Shown here: piece after piece, positions 9,144-20,539 of the stretch | Layout of the letters: every line of letters starts with the position of its first letter | How positions within the stretch are numbered: position 1 is the first letter of the stretch | Source of the DNA: Myrica gale | Lineage: Eukaryota; Streptophyta; Magnoliopsida; Fagales; Myricaceae | Length of the DNA stretch: 64,000 nucleotides | Assembly (NCBI GenBank): GCA_963930655.1 | Contig: OZ005603.1 | Location: forward strand, 17,569,001-17,633,000 | Direction of reading: 5' to 3' | Program-made: the position numbers and the translations under genes | Notes under the pieces: generated by a model | What the model saw: only the letters and a program-made list of their open reading frames with translations | Databases searched by the model: none | Told to the model about the DNA's origin: nothing

Positions 9144-12100
9144 ATGCCACCTAGGAAACAACCCAGGAATAGAAACACGGAGGAGGAGCCCGAAGAATCA
9201 GGTGTCTCTACCAATGATGTTTTAAGGCACATGGCTCAGCTCATCGCTGAACAAGTGCAGCAAGGGGCAAATGTGCAAGGGGCAAATGTGCAAGGGGCTC
9301 GAGATCGCCCTGAAGGATGCACCTTTGACCAGTTTAACCGCCAACACCCGCCGGTATATAACGGTAGAGGAGATGCCGTTCTAGCAGAAAACTGGCTTCT
9401 AGAGATGAAAGAGTTGCTGGAAGTCATGGGGTGTACAGACTCCCAGAGAGTGAGCTTTGCTACCTTCAAGCTACAGGGAGATGCCAAGAGGTGGTGGCTA
9501 TCCAAGAAGCTCCTACTGAGCCAAGAATTGGGAGAACAACCCATAATCTGGGAGAGGTTTCAACAAGAATTCCTGGACCGCTATTTTCCAAGGACGACGC
9601 GGGAAGCAAAAGCGAGAGAGTTTGCCAACTTAACTCAGGGGTCAATGACTGTTGATCAATACTCTGGTCGATTCATGGAGTTGGTGAGGTTTGCTCCGTA
9701 TTTAGTACCAGATGAGGAGAGGAAAGCCAGGAAGTTTGAAGAGGGACTTCATCCCCGAATCTTTGACAGAGTTATGGCCCATAACTTGAAGACGTTGGCA
9801 GAAGTCATAGAACGGGCAGTGATTGTGGAAAGAGGTCTGCAGAGGACAGCAGCATTTTACGACCAGCAAAAGAGGAAGGCTCCTCCCAAGCTGGAAACGT
9901 CACAGGCACCCTGGAAGAAAAGCAAGCAGGGTTTATCACTGGGCCAGAATCAGAGACCTGGTGGAGCCCAGAACCAGAGACCTGGAGGAAGTCAGATTGC
10001 AGGAGGGAATCAATTCCCAATATGCAACAAATGTGGCAAGAAGCATCCCGGAGAGTGTAGGCAGGGAGTATGCTTCCAGTGCGGGAAGCCAGGTCACATT
10101 GCCCGAGATTGTAGGGCAAAAAGTAATTCAAGCCAAGCATCCCAACCCGCACCGCAAGACAATTCGAGGAGGCAAAGCGGTCCAACTAAAGCAAGACTAT
10201 ATGCTCTGACCCCGAGGGATGCGGAGGACCAAACCAGAGTAGTAACGGGTAAGTTGCCCTTGCCACAGGGAGAAGCCCTTGTATTATTTGATTCAGGGGC
10301 CACACATTCATTCATAGCATCGGCATATTGTAAGGCAAGAGATTTAAAGCTTGAGCCATTAGGATGTCATGTAGTAGTATCAACACCTACTGGTGGGAGG
10401 ATCAATTGCGATCGAATAGTGAAAAATTTCCCGATAGAAGTTGAGGGGCAAATTATGCCGGCTAACCTGATAGTGATGGAAATGGGAGGGTTCGACCTCA
10501 TTTTAGGTATGGATTGGTTGGCAACACACGGTGCTAGCATAAAATGTTACGAGAAGAAGGTCGTGTTCCAAAAGGAGGGGAGACCGGATTGTTGTTTTGT
10601 AGGCATGAGAAAGGTGGAACGAAGACCGGCGATCATTTCAGCCATGCAAGCCAAGAAATGGTTGCAAGGAGGAAGTGAGGAGTTCTTAGTTTGGGCAAAT
10701 GAAATGCAGAGAGAGACTGCTACGGTAGAGCAAACCCCTATAGTGAACGAATTTCCTGATGTGTTTCCGGAAGAATTACCCGGATTACCTCCTGATAGGG
10801 AAGTGGAGTTTGGCATCGATTTAGAACCAGGGACAACTCCAATTTCTAAAGCACCGTATAGGATGGCACCAGCAGAGTTGAAGGAATTGAAGATTCAGCT
10901 GGAGGATCTATTGGATAAAGGGTTCATTCGGCCGAGTGTGTCACCTTGGGGAGCTCCGATCTTGTTCGTAAAGAAGAAAGATGGAAGCCTCAGGATGTGC
11001 ATTGATTACAGGGAGTTGAATAAGGTGACTATCAAGAATAGATACCCGTTGCCTCGCATTGATGATCTATTTGATCAATTGCAAGGGGCACAGGCATTCT
11101 CGAAGATTGATTTGAGATCGGGATATCACCAGTTGAAGGTGAAGGGGGAGGACATACCGAAGACGGCATTTCGAACGCGATATGGCCATTACGAATTTAT
11201 GGTGATGCCTTTTGGGCTAACCAATGCTCCAGCCGCATTTATGGATTTGATGAATAGGGTGTTTCGGGAATTCTTAGATAAGTTTGTGGTTGTCTTTATT
11301 GATGACATACTGATTTACTCACGGAATAAGGAGGAACATGAGAAGCATTTAAGGATTGTTCTACAGATTCTTAGGGAGAAGAAGTTGTTTGCCAAGTTTT
11401 CCAAATGTGAGTTTTGGTTGGAACAAGTTCGCTTTTTGGGGCATGTAGTGTCTGGAGAAGGGATTGCCGTGGATCCCGGAAAGGTAGCTGCTATATTCAA
11501 GTGGCCGAGGCCTACGAATGTGAAGGAAGTAAGAAGTTTTCTGGGATTAGCAGGGTACTATCGGAGGTTTATCAAGGGATTCTCAAAGATGGCCAAGCCT
11601 TTGACGTCTCTAACAAAGAAGAATGTCAAATTTGAATGGACTCATGAGTGTGAGTGGAGCTTCCAAGAGTTAAAGGCCAATTTAGTTACTGCTCCAGTAT
11701 TAGCACTACCCTCGGAATATGGAGAGTATGAAATCTATAGCGACGCATCGAAGCAAGGTTTAGGTTGTGTTTTGATGCAAGACAAAAGGGTAATAGCTTA
11801 TGCTTCTAGGCAACTGAGGCCTCACGAGATTAATTATCCCACGCATGACTTAGAGTTAGCTGCTGTAGTCTATGCGTTAAAAATATGGAGACATTATTTG
11901 TATGGGGTTAAATGTGAGATATTCACCGATCATAAGAGTCTTAAGTATTTTAACACCCAGAAAGAGCTGAACATGAGACAGCGGCGATGGTTAGAGTTGA
12001 TTAAAGATTATGATTGCACAATAAGTTATCACCCTGGAAAAGCCAATGTGGTGGCCGACGCATTAAGTAGGAAGTCGGCAGAAACAAGTTCAGTAGAGGC

Positions 12101-13649
12101 AAGTTCAATGGAGGTGGTGCCCGAGGAAATCAGGAGAGACTTAAAAAGGGCAGAGATTGTGCTTATCATTGCCGATCAGTTTGTCTCCATTGCAGGGCTC
12201 TCGTTGCAACCTACCCTGGAGGAGCAGATTCGAGAGGCCCAGAAGAATGATAAGGTGATTGAAGGGATTAGAGAGCGAATTGAGAAAAAGGAAGACCCCG
12301 ACTTTGGAGATAAGGATGAGTTATTACGATATCGAGGCAGAATTTGTGTGCCAAGTACAAGGGAGATTAAAGACTTGATTCTAGCAGAGGCTCATTCTAC
12401 GCCTTATACCATCCATCCAGGAGGCACGAAGATGTATCAAGATATTAAGAAGGTCTTTTGGTGGCCTAATATGAAGCGGGAGATAGCCGAGTATGTGGCT
12501 CGATGTTTGACTTGCCAAAAGGTGAAAGCCGAGCACCAGAGGCCAGCAGGAACACTAAAGCCTCTAGAGATCCCTGAATGGAAGTGGGAAGGGATAGCCA
12601 TGGATTTCGTAGTGGGGTTGCCTCGAACTACTTCGGGTTACGATGCTATATGGGTGATCGTGGACCGACTAACCAAGTCGGCACACTTCTTACCCATTAA
12701 GGTGAAGTATGCCCCGGAGAAGTTAGCGGAGATTTATCTTCAAGAGATTGTCAGATTACATGGAGTGCCTAAGAACATAGTGTCGGATAGAGATCCGAGA
12801 TTTACATCGAGATTCTGGAAACGATTGCAGGAGTCATTGGGAACTCGGTTGAATTTTAGTACCGCTTTCCACCCACAGACAGATGGGCAGTCGGAAAGGA
12901 CTATACAAATTCTGGAGGATATGCTCAGGGCTTGCGTTGTGGATTTCAAAGGAGGATGGGCTCAATACTTGCCTTTAGCGGAATTCGCGTACAATAACAG
13001 TTTTCAAGCAAGTATTGGTATGGCACCCTATGAAGCCTTGTATGGGAGGAGGTGTAGATCACCTTTGTATTGGGATGAGGTAGGCGAAAGAAGGATGTTA
13101 GGGCCGGAAATAGTTTCAGAGACACGGGAAAAGATCCAAGTAATCAAAGATAGGCTTGTGACAGCCCAATGCAGGCAGAAGAGCTATGCTGATAATCGAA
13201 GAAGAGAACTTGAATTTGAGGCTGGGAGCAGAGTATTTCTGAAGATTTCTCCGAAGAAGGGGATAACGAGATTTGGAAAAAAGGGGAAGCTCCAACCCAG
13301 ATTCATAGGACCCTTTGAGATCCTAGATAGAGTTGGGCCCGTGGCGTACAGGTTGGCCCTACCCCCTTGTTTAGAGGGAGTTCACAATGTGTTTCATGTA
13401 TCGCTCCTAAGGAAGTATGTAACTGACCCTACCCATGTATTAGATTATGAGCCTTTGCAGGTTAGAGAAAACCTTACGTATGTGGAAGAACCTATAAGGG
13501 TTTTGGATAGGAAGGAGCAGCAACTGAGGACCAAAACCATACCTCTTGTTAAGGTCTTGTGGAGAAACCACGGAGTAGAAGAGGCCTCATGGGAATTAGA
13601 AAGTGAAATGTACTCGAAATATCCCCACTTACGGGAAGGACAAAGTTAA
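9144..13649 (+). CDS. Gag-pol polyprotein of the Tekay-type chromovirus
   Basis: A single uninterrupted 1,501-codon frame starts 147 bp after the LTR. In order: a Gag region (about 60-260) with the plant retrotransposon gag pattern; zinc knuckles at about 294-305 (atypical, [12 protein letters not shown]) and 310-323 ([18 protein letters not shown]); an aspartic protease with DSG at 383-385; reverse transcriptase (about 560-740) with the FIDD active site at D720-D721; RNase H with its first Asp at 867; the HHCC zinc domain of integrase from H1084; the integrase core D1154, D1215, E1251 (35 residues between the last two); and a C-terminal segment (about 1440-1501) containing [12 protein letters not shown], which fits the variant chromodomain of Tekay elements. 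All catalytic residues I could check are present. Gag and Pol are made as one frame without a shift or stop between them. Confidence 0.96.
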   Translation: MPPRKQPRNRNTEEEPEESGVSTNDVLRHMAQLIAEQVQQGANVQGANVQGARDRPEGCTFDQFNRQHPPVYNGRGDAVLAENWLLEMKELLEVMGCTDSQRVSFATFKLQGDAKRWWLSKKLLLSQELGEQPIIWERFQQEFLDRYFPRTTREAKAREFANLTQGSMTVDQYSGRFMELVRFAPYLVPDEERKARKFEEGLHPRIFDRVMAHNLKTLAEVIERAVIVERGLQRTAAFYDQQKRKAPPKLETSQAPWKKSKQGLSLGQNQRPGGAQNQRPGGSQIAGGNQFPICNKCGKKHPGECRQGVCFQCGKPGHIARDCRAKSNSSQASQPAPQDNSRRQSGPTKARLYALTPRDAEDQTRVVTGKLPLPQGEALVLFDSGATHSFIASAYCKARDLKLEPLGCHVVVSTPTGGRINCDRIVKNFPIEVEGQIMPANLIVMEMGGFDLILGMDWLATHGASIKCYEKKVVFQKEGRPDCCFVGMRKVERRPAIISAMQAKKWLQGGSEEFLVWANEMQRETATVEQTPIVNEFPDVFPEELPGLPPDREVEFGIDLEPGTTPISKAPYRMAPAELKELKIQLEDLLDKGFIRPSVSPWGAPILFVKKKDGSLRMCIDYRELNKVTIKNRYPLPRIDDLFDQLQGAQAFSKIDLRSGYHQLKVKGEDIPKTAFRTRYGHYEFMVMPFGLTNAPAAFMDLMNRVFREFLDKFVVVFIDDILIYSRNKEEHEKHLRIVLQILREKKLFAKFSKCEFWLEQVRFLGHVVSGEGIAVDPGKVAAIFKWPRPTNVKEVRSFLGLAGYYRRFIKGFSKMAKPLTSLTKKNVKFEWTHECEWSFQELKANLVTAPVLALPSEYGEYEIYSDASKQGLGCVLMQDKRVIAYASRQLRPHEINYPTHDLELAAVVYALKIWRHYLYGVKCEIFTDHKSLKYFNTQKELNMRQRRWLELIKDYDCTISYHPGKANVVADALSRKSAETSSVEASSMEVVPEEIRRDLKRAEIVLIIADQFVSIAGLSLQPTLEEQIREAQKNDKVIEGIRERIEKKEDPDFGDKDELLRYRGRICVPSTREIKDLILAEAHSTPYTIHPGGTKMYQDIKKVFWWPNMKREIAEYVARCLTCQKVKAEHQRPAGTLKPLEIPEWKWEGIAMDFVVGLPRTTSGYDAIWVIVDRLTKSAHFLPIKVKYAPEKLAEIYLQEIVRLHGVPKNIVSDRDPRFTSRFWKRLQESLGTRLNFSTAFHPQTDGQSERTIQILEDMLRACVVDFKGGWAQYLPLAEFAYNNSFQASIGMAPYEALYGRRCRSPLYWDEVGERRMLGPEIVSETREKIQVIKDRLVTAQCRQKSYADNRRRELEFEAGSRVFLKISPKKGITRFGKKGKLQPRFIGPFEILDRVGPVAYRLALPPCLEGVHNVFHVSLLRKYVTDPTHVLDYEPLQVRENLTYVEEPIRVLDRKEQQLRTKTIPLVKVLWRNHGVEEASWELESEMYSKYPHLREGQS

Positions 13650-13890
13650 GAAGGATAATGTTAGAATTTCGATATGACTTGCCTGATCTGTCTTTCTTTT
13701 CATTGATACCTTTATATTGTCTCACTATACATATGAGCTATAGTGCTATGTTGAAGTATATAAAGGCATATATATGTGTATTATGATAACGTTAGTTGTG
13801 GGGCCAGTTCGAGTATTCACCCGTCCTAGACCTCCACCATCAGGACAAATCTCTGGTAAGGAAGATCGAATTCCGAGGACGGAATTTTAT
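13650..13890. other. Non-coding 3' internal region of the Tekay-type element
   Basis: It lies between the polyprotein stop and the polypurine tract. No further frame of note is seen. Confidence 0.7.
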
Positions 13891-13903
13891 AAGGAGGGGA
13901 GGA
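13891..13903 (+). other. Polypurine tract
   Basis: AAGGAGGGGAGGA directly abuts the 3' LTR and would prime plus-strand DNA synthesis. Confidence 0.92.
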
Positions 13904-16900
13904 TGTGAGATCCCGAATTTACTTATGTCATTGTATAGGAGAGAGAGATTTTGCTATGATTTTCCTCAGGATGTAGGTATGTTTTAATTGGTGATTTTTG
14001 AGGTAAGTGTCGACACATTGGAACATAGTGTCGACACATTATACTAACACCCGAAAGTTTACCTTTTTCCTGGAGACCAAAGTGAATTTTGACTAAGTGT
14101 TGTAAGTGTCGACACTTTGAGTCATAGTGTCGACACATTAGACTGGTACCCGAGCGTTTATATCTTTCCGGAACTAGAGTGATTTTTACTAAGTGTTGGA
14201 AGTGTCGACACCTTGGGTGATGGTGTCGACACATACAACTGAAACCCGAGAGTTCGCCTTTTTCCAGAACTCCCGTGGATTTTGACCAAGTGATGGAAGT
14301 GTCGACACCTTGGGTGATGGTGTCGACACATCTAATTGAAACCCGAGAGTTTACATTTTTTTCCACTATGGCTAAGTGTTGGAAGTGTCGACACCTTGAG
14401 TGATGGTGTCGACACATCTTACTAAATATGTTGTAAGTGTCGACACCTTGAGTGATGGTGTCGACACATATAACTACATTCCGGAATTTTACCGGTTTGA
14501 AATACGCAAGTTGAAATTTATGAAGTAGGGGGAGGGCAAACTTGTCTTTTCCCCAAGCCCTTTTCGCATTAAACCTCCCTCTCTTTCACGAAGTCTCACA
14601 TTTTCCTTTACCCCAAATCATACCTCCCATGCCCTAAGTCACCCCCCCGAAAAGGAAGAAGGAAGAAGAGAAAGAAGAAGGAAGAAGGAAGAAGGAGAAG
14701 AAAAGAAGGAGGAAGAGGAGAGAAGCAAGGTAAATCCTTGCTGGCCAAAAATCGTGCTACACTCTCTCTCTCTCTCTCTCTCTATTCTCTTCTTGTTTCC
14801 TCTTGTTGGTTGGTTGTGGTTTGATGGTAGTTTGTCTAAGTAGTTTTCTCCTTGTGATTCATGGATGTTTAGTGTGGATCTATGCATGTTCAAGGTAGAT
14901 CTTGTAAGTGTTTAAGTGTAGCATAGATTTTTACATGAGAACATGTGGAAAAAATGGCTAGATCTGAAATGATGGTTCAAGAGAAAGTGGTTATGTGCTC
15001 TAGGTGTTTGATAAAAGGCCTAAGAGGGGATTGAAACCTAAGTTGAGCAAGTATGGCCGAATCTAGGGTTTGATGCATTAGATAGTGTATGTATGCTAGT
15101 GATATTGAGAACCACAAAGCCCTAAGTGTTAGGGATATGTTCAGATCTGGGAAAATAGGCAAGAGGACCAATAACGCACACTAGGTGTTTGGTAAACAGC
15201 CCAAGAGAAATGGGTACATGCAATGGTGTTAACTTGATAATTATGGAACCATGATTTGGTTGTAAACTTCGAGTTGAAGTTGTAAGTGGGAGGAAGGTGA
15301 GAGTATAGTTGTTGTTATGAGATGTTAAGTTAGCCTTGGATGTTGGTTGTGACATGTAGAGATTCGGATTTTGGTTGTTGGAGATTGTTGTGATTTCTGG
15401 AGTTACATATGCAGATTTCAAGGCTTTGTTGCATTGGTGGTTATCTCTTGATATTTTAGTCCAATTTTACGGGGTTGGTCTTGGAATTTGTTTCAAGTTA
15501 AGAAAGAGAGCGTTTTAAGATAACTTGCATGTGAATTAGAGGTATGACGAATATGTTATGGTATGAAAAATTAGTGTGAGGGTCTATTAAAACAGATTCG
15601 TGTGAGTAATGTATTGATTACTATATACGTTTAGTGAACCTATGAATGACAATAGTACGGTTCATTGTAGGTAACGAGACACACGATACTCAAGCAAGCC
15701 TAAGGTAAGTGAAAATCTTTACAAACTGGAATGATACACTGCATGAAGAATATTCATGAATAAGCATATCAAGCATGACATTACCAAGCACGACATGAAT
15801 GCATCATGATCATTTGCATTCATTTTCCTCATGAGAAATGAGACATTTTATGCAAATGAAAGTACCATTTTTATGCTACTTTATGACAAGTTTTATGACA
15901 AGTTAATTAACGAACCCAAGTCGGTCGGTACCGTACCAAGTCAAGAAGGTGCATCCATTTCCGAAGGACGTTTACGTGAAGGATGGATGTCACCTAGGAC
16001 ACCCATACCGAAGGATGCTTGCAAGAAGGATGGGTAGTCCATGAGGTAAGTGCAATCACACTGAAGGATGCTTGCAAGAAGGTGTGAACCTCAAGGGTCG
16101 TGTCTAGCCACTGAAGGACGAATGAGAGAAGGTGAGCTAGCTCGACCATATGTAAGGTCCCTAAGGGAAATAAGGGACTGTTCCTACGGGAACGCACAAC
16201 CCTGATGTCAGGGGTAGGTGGAGCTCAAGTAGCCCATAAGATAAGGATTGGAAAGATTTTCCAAAAGCAAGAGATTTATAAGTAATAGTGAAGTTTTTAA
16301 GAGCAAGTGCATGTGCATATGCAATCATGAGGCATACACGTGCATCAAAATTCATGATCATGCATGAATTACATACGTTTACATGATGTTTCAAGTTAAA
16401 GCTCATGATATTTCAAGTTCAAGTACGTGAACTACATTATGTTTAAGTTCATGATTATTTTAAGTTCATGATGATTTCAAGTTCAAGTGCATGCTTACAA
16501 TTTCAACCCATGTTTTAGCTATAATTCCTTACTGAGTCTTTCGACTCACAGTTTTAAATTGTATCATTCCAGATGATGTTACAGGGGTGGAATCTTAAGA
16601 AGAGGACCTTGAACCCTAGGAGAAGGGTTGATGAAATGTCTCTCTTGTTTGCTAACGTTAGGAAAGATTTAGCTAATTTTTGTAAAAGCCGGCATGAGCC
16701 ACCGTGATGTGGTGGTCATGGGTTTCATTTGGCTTAGTTAGTTAATGTTTTAAACTGGATGATATTTTGAGAATATGTTTAACAACCTTGAGTTATCAAT
16801 GGAAAGTATGTTCTTATGCACGTTATACGCTAGCATTATAAGGCTTCTTTTTAACATTGAAGCATCAACGTCTTTTCCGCTGCAAGTATAGTAGTAAGTA

Positions 16901-16973
16901 CGCTGGAGCGTCCCATGCCGGGAATGCTCGCGGCTGTCATTAGCCTCGTTTAGCTAGCGTTCGGGGCGTGACA
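13904..16973 (+). repeat. 3' LTR of the Tekay-type element
   Basis: It has the same length and internal layout as the 5' LTR at a constant +7,977 offset; no difference was found in the stretches compared. The palindrome pairs lie at 14007-14467, the GAAGGAYG units at 15962-16137 and the hairpin at 16533-16548. Confidence 0.95.
14007..14467. repeat. Second copy of the paired GTGTCGACAC array
   Basis: Same six pairs with the same 21-bp distances as at 6030-6490, shifted by 7,977 bp. Confidence 0.95.
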
Positions 16974-19216
16974 AATGGCATGCTAATGGGCTGTCAAAAT
17001 AATCATGGAGATGGGCTTTGGAAAGCATGATATTGGGTTGCCATGAAGCCCATGGCAATGGGCCTTGTAATGGTGCTATTGGGTCTTAAGGAAGTTGGAC
17101 ATTAGGCCTAAGCCCTTAGGCTTATGAATTGGGCTTTAGGATATGATGATGAGCTTTGAATTAAGGGCTTAATGGACTGCCCAATGGGCCATGAAAATTA
17201 GATTAATAAAGTTAGATTAGTGGAACTAATCCTATTTAAGTTTCCTAAGCAACTAGATTAGGATAAGTAAACTAGGTAGTTAGAATTCAACCAAATGAAC
17301 TAATTGGTGGAACAAGCCTTTAAATAAGAGTTGGAATTATGTGGTGGGGGGAGGTACACGTGAAAGACAAGAGAGATTGAATTTTGTGGTGGGGAGAGTT
17401 ATACTAGAAAGGCAATAGAGACAAGAGGGAGACAAGGGAGGAAAAAGCTGAAAAGTGACATGGAAGAGGAAAAAAACATCTTGGCCGAATAGCATGGCTA
17501 AGTGCATGTCATTGTCTTACACGCCTATCACCTCTTTTCCACATCATTTGTGCTCATTTGTGCTACCTTAGTCGACCAACACAAAGCCAAAGGAGAGTAG
17601 AACCGAAACTAAGAGAGAAAGGGAGAGGAAGAGAGAACCAAGGGAGAACTGAAACTTTTGGACCAAAAGGCTGAGGTTTGAGCTGCTGTCAAGGGGATTT
17701 GTGTAAAGGGAAGAAGGAGGACAAGGAAGAAGAAGAAAGGAGAAGCAGGAAGTGAAGTAAAAGAGGTGTTGTGCAAAGGAAAAAGAGAAAAGGAACAAAG
17801 GAGCACTAAGGTAAAAACCGGATCTTGTTCTTCTCTTGATGGCCGAACTCTCTTGTGTATAGATCTTAGAGTTTGAGTTGTTTCATGCTTGGATATGGTG
17901 AGATCTGGAATGATTAAGAACCTTAGGTTGTTTAGTAGGTGAAAGAGAGGAGAAGCTTGCAAAGGAACAAAGAGAAGGAAGAAGGAACAACAAGGTAAAA
18001 TATGGATCTCACATTTTCCTTGCTAACCGAACCCTTTATGTATTGGGATCTTGGGTTTTTATGTTTTATTTTGGTTGGATTTTGATCATGGTTATGTGCA
18101 AGTGTTAGATATGGACATACATGCTTTAGATCTAAGGTTGAATGTTGGAAAATGTAAGAAATGGACAATGAATGTTAGATGAAGTTAGATCTAAACCTAT
18201 GTTAGGTTTTGTTGGATGTAAGTTGGATATTTCCTTAAATCTAGGGTTGTTGAGGTGTCTAAAGTGTAGATCTGGCCATGTGGTTATGAATAATGAAGAT
18301 ATGAAGTTGATACATGCAAGATAGGTGATAAAATGCAAAGGATATGCATGTTGTGATTTTGGGTATGAAAAATGTGATGTTTAGATGTATGGCCGAACCA
18401 TGTGTGCCCTAAATCTTTGAGAATGATTTTATATATGCTTGGATCTATTGGTTGACCATACTATGTGTAAGTTTAGTAATCTATTGCATGAAAATCAACC
18501 TTGAAATGTGAAGAATGCATGCAAAGCAAAAGAACCGAAGAAAACCTAGTAGTGTTGTGATATTTTGGTGTTGGCCGAATAATGCTATTAGTGATAACTT
18601 GTGTTTGTGTTTTGATTTTTAGATCCTAAGTTATGAATTTATTGAATGGAGGAAGGGGTCACCATTGGAGATAAATTGTGATTAAGAACACATAGAACTT
18701 GGTGTTGGCCGAATGCCTAATGTGTAGAGACCCTAATTGCAAGTTTGTGATAAATGAAAATATAATTGATCAGGATGGATAAATGAGATTAGGGTTGGCT
18801 AATCGGATTAAAAGATATTAAGGCTTAGAAGTTAGGGTTATAAGGAATTAGCAAAACCTTGTGTTGAAAGCGTGTACTAAAGATTTAATTAGAATAAATA
18901 GGTCTTGGCCGAATTTATTAAAGTGAAGTACACTTGTAAAGATTTTATTAAGTACATTAAATAATGGGAGACTTGAATTTAACCCTAATCTATTAATTGA
19001 TTAAAACCCTAATCGAGAATAGATATATAAATATTTTGTAATAGGGTTTAATAATTAAATAACCTAAGTTTAGATATTATTAGAAGAGTAAATAGAATAC
19101 TTTAAATGATTAAAAGAATTTCAGTGATATATATATTTAATAATTACGTGCTATTTCTTTCATGATTAAGCAAGCATAAGTCAAGAGCATGTTTCAAAGT
19201 TATGTCTTTCCCTTAC

Positions 19217-19233
19217 TGAGTCTTTTTGACTCA
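19217..19233 (+). repeat. TGAGTC-TTTTT-GACTCA hairpin in the solo LTR
   Basis: The stem is identical to that of the nested LTR while the loop has changed in sequence and length (TTTC to TTTTT). It is again followed by CATTCCAGAT. Confidence 0.85.
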
Positions 19234-19565
19234 CGTTTTTAAAATTGTGTCATTCCAGATGCCACAGGTGAAGAGAGTCAGGAGGACTACCTGACTTAGA
19301 AGGACCCAGATGATGTTCTTATTTTTGATTATGGTGACCTGATCGATGAGATCCGTCACTAGTTGGATTTTAAAATATTATATATGTTTTGTATGCAAAC
19401 TTAATGAGAACCCTGATTATGTAAGATTTAATTCGAATCCCTCGCGATCTTGTATGTTTCCGCCGTAAGCAAGTAAGTAAGTAAGTAAGAACGCTGGAGC
19501 TATCCGGAGGATAGCTCACGGCTGTCACGGTCCCTGCGGGGTGCCGTTTGGGGAGTGACAGGAAC

Positions 19566-20539
19566 AGTCCCGTGTTAACCCACACACCTGGACAAATTTG
19601 TGGCAAAGCACTCCATTGCTTCATGCCTATAGGAGGCCACTCATTGACCCCGTCAGTGATGGTTGCACATCCCCTCAAAGGTGATCGATACCGTCACAAG
19701 AATATTCTTTCCAATAACCAAGACCATCTCAAACTCGACAATACTCTTTCCTCGGCACTGCTCATCACAACACATGATCAATTATGCATATGCTATGATA
19801 AAATGTAACATTAAATTCTCGTAGTGTTCTAAAGTATGAAATTCAAATCAAATAAAAAAGACTTCCATATAACATGTCAAAGTTTATGATAAATAATTAG
19901 ATTTATTTTTCCCACTAATCAGAATTTCTATTAATAAAAAGAATTCACGGCCCATTATTGTATCTAGACGATGGATTGGGCTTTCTGACCCAGTCATGGT
20001 TACTTAGTGTTCTAATTTTGAGTTCATGAGCTTTGGCTTCCAAAGTTACCCTATTTGGCCTTTAGGCTCTTAGGTGATGTTGGTTTGTAAGAAATTTGTA
20101 TGATTCTGATAAAATTGTGAATATTTAGGTGATGTTAAAGTTGTATTGACATGTGTGCATAAGTTGTTAAAAGAGATTGATGTTTGTAAAAAATGTAATA
20201 AAATGTTGTATTGGAAAACGTGTGTTTTGTGATGTTTGAGATGTAAATATAAAAATAGGATGCAAATTCTAAAAAAAAAACACTCAACCATACACGCCCT
20301 TAGATTTATTTTATAATTTCTCTTTATTTCACTTTTATTAATTTATTAATTAATTGTCTAATCATAAAACTTTTGGAACGGGTCTTAATTTATTTCTAAT
20401 TATTTTTCTTTTGTTCCCAAATTAGGATATGTTCTTTGTGCCTAAATATAAGTGCTAAAAAAACAAGGTGAAGAAAACCGTTTCTAACACCAAAGGACCT
20501 AAAATGATTTCGGTATAAAAAAAAATGATTCTTTTTTAC
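19566..20539. other. Intergenic AT-rich DNA between the solo LTR and the Copia relic
   Basis: No gene is recognised. The first 250 bp are less AT-rich and carry short frames without motifs; the rest is AT-rich with homopolymer runs. Confidence 0.45.

Larger units (their letters stand above)
5927..16973 (+). mobile_element. Complete Tekay/Del-type Ty3-gypsy chromovirus, apparently very young
   Basis: The 11,047-bp element has two 3,070-bp LTRs (5927-8996 and 13904-16973) at a constant offset of 7,977 bp, starting TGTGAGATCCCG and ending GGGGCGTGACA. The 5-bp TSD is AATGG (5922-5926 and 16974-16978). A primer-binding site (9003-9013), one gag-pol frame (9144-13649) and a polypurine tract (13891-13903) lie between them in the canonical order. 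I found no mismatch or indel between the LTRs in the stretches compared, and all open frames inside them are identical, so insertion is recent. The integrase C-terminus resembles a chromodomain, which together with the long LTRs points to the Tekay (Del) clade. All parts needed for autonomous transposition appear present; whether it is transcribed cannot be seen. Confidence 0.95.
5439..19560 (+). mobile_element. Solo LTR of a Tekay-like family, split by a younger nested element
   Basis: The LTR begins TGTAAGACCCCG at 5439 and ends GGGGAGTGACA at 19560. The 5 bp before it (5434-5438) and the 5 bp after it (19561-19565) are both GGAAC, a clean target-site duplication. Removing the nested element (5927-16978 including one copy of its TSD) leaves 488 + 2,582 = 3,070 bp. 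No internal retrotransposon sequence belongs to it, so it is a solo LTR left by LTR-LTR recombination. Its 5' part is packed with TGGGCY motifs (5740-5918 and 16987-17190). Its 3' part has the TGAGTC-loop-GACTCA hairpin at 19217-19233 and the GCTGTCA...GTGACA end shared with the nested family. The middle part (17300-19150) is A/G-rich and then AT-rich, with no coding potential. Confidence 0.93.

Noticed and set aside
9805..10209. 126- and 128-codon frames overlapping gag on both strands
   Set aside because: Shadows of the gag-pol frame with no independent motifs.
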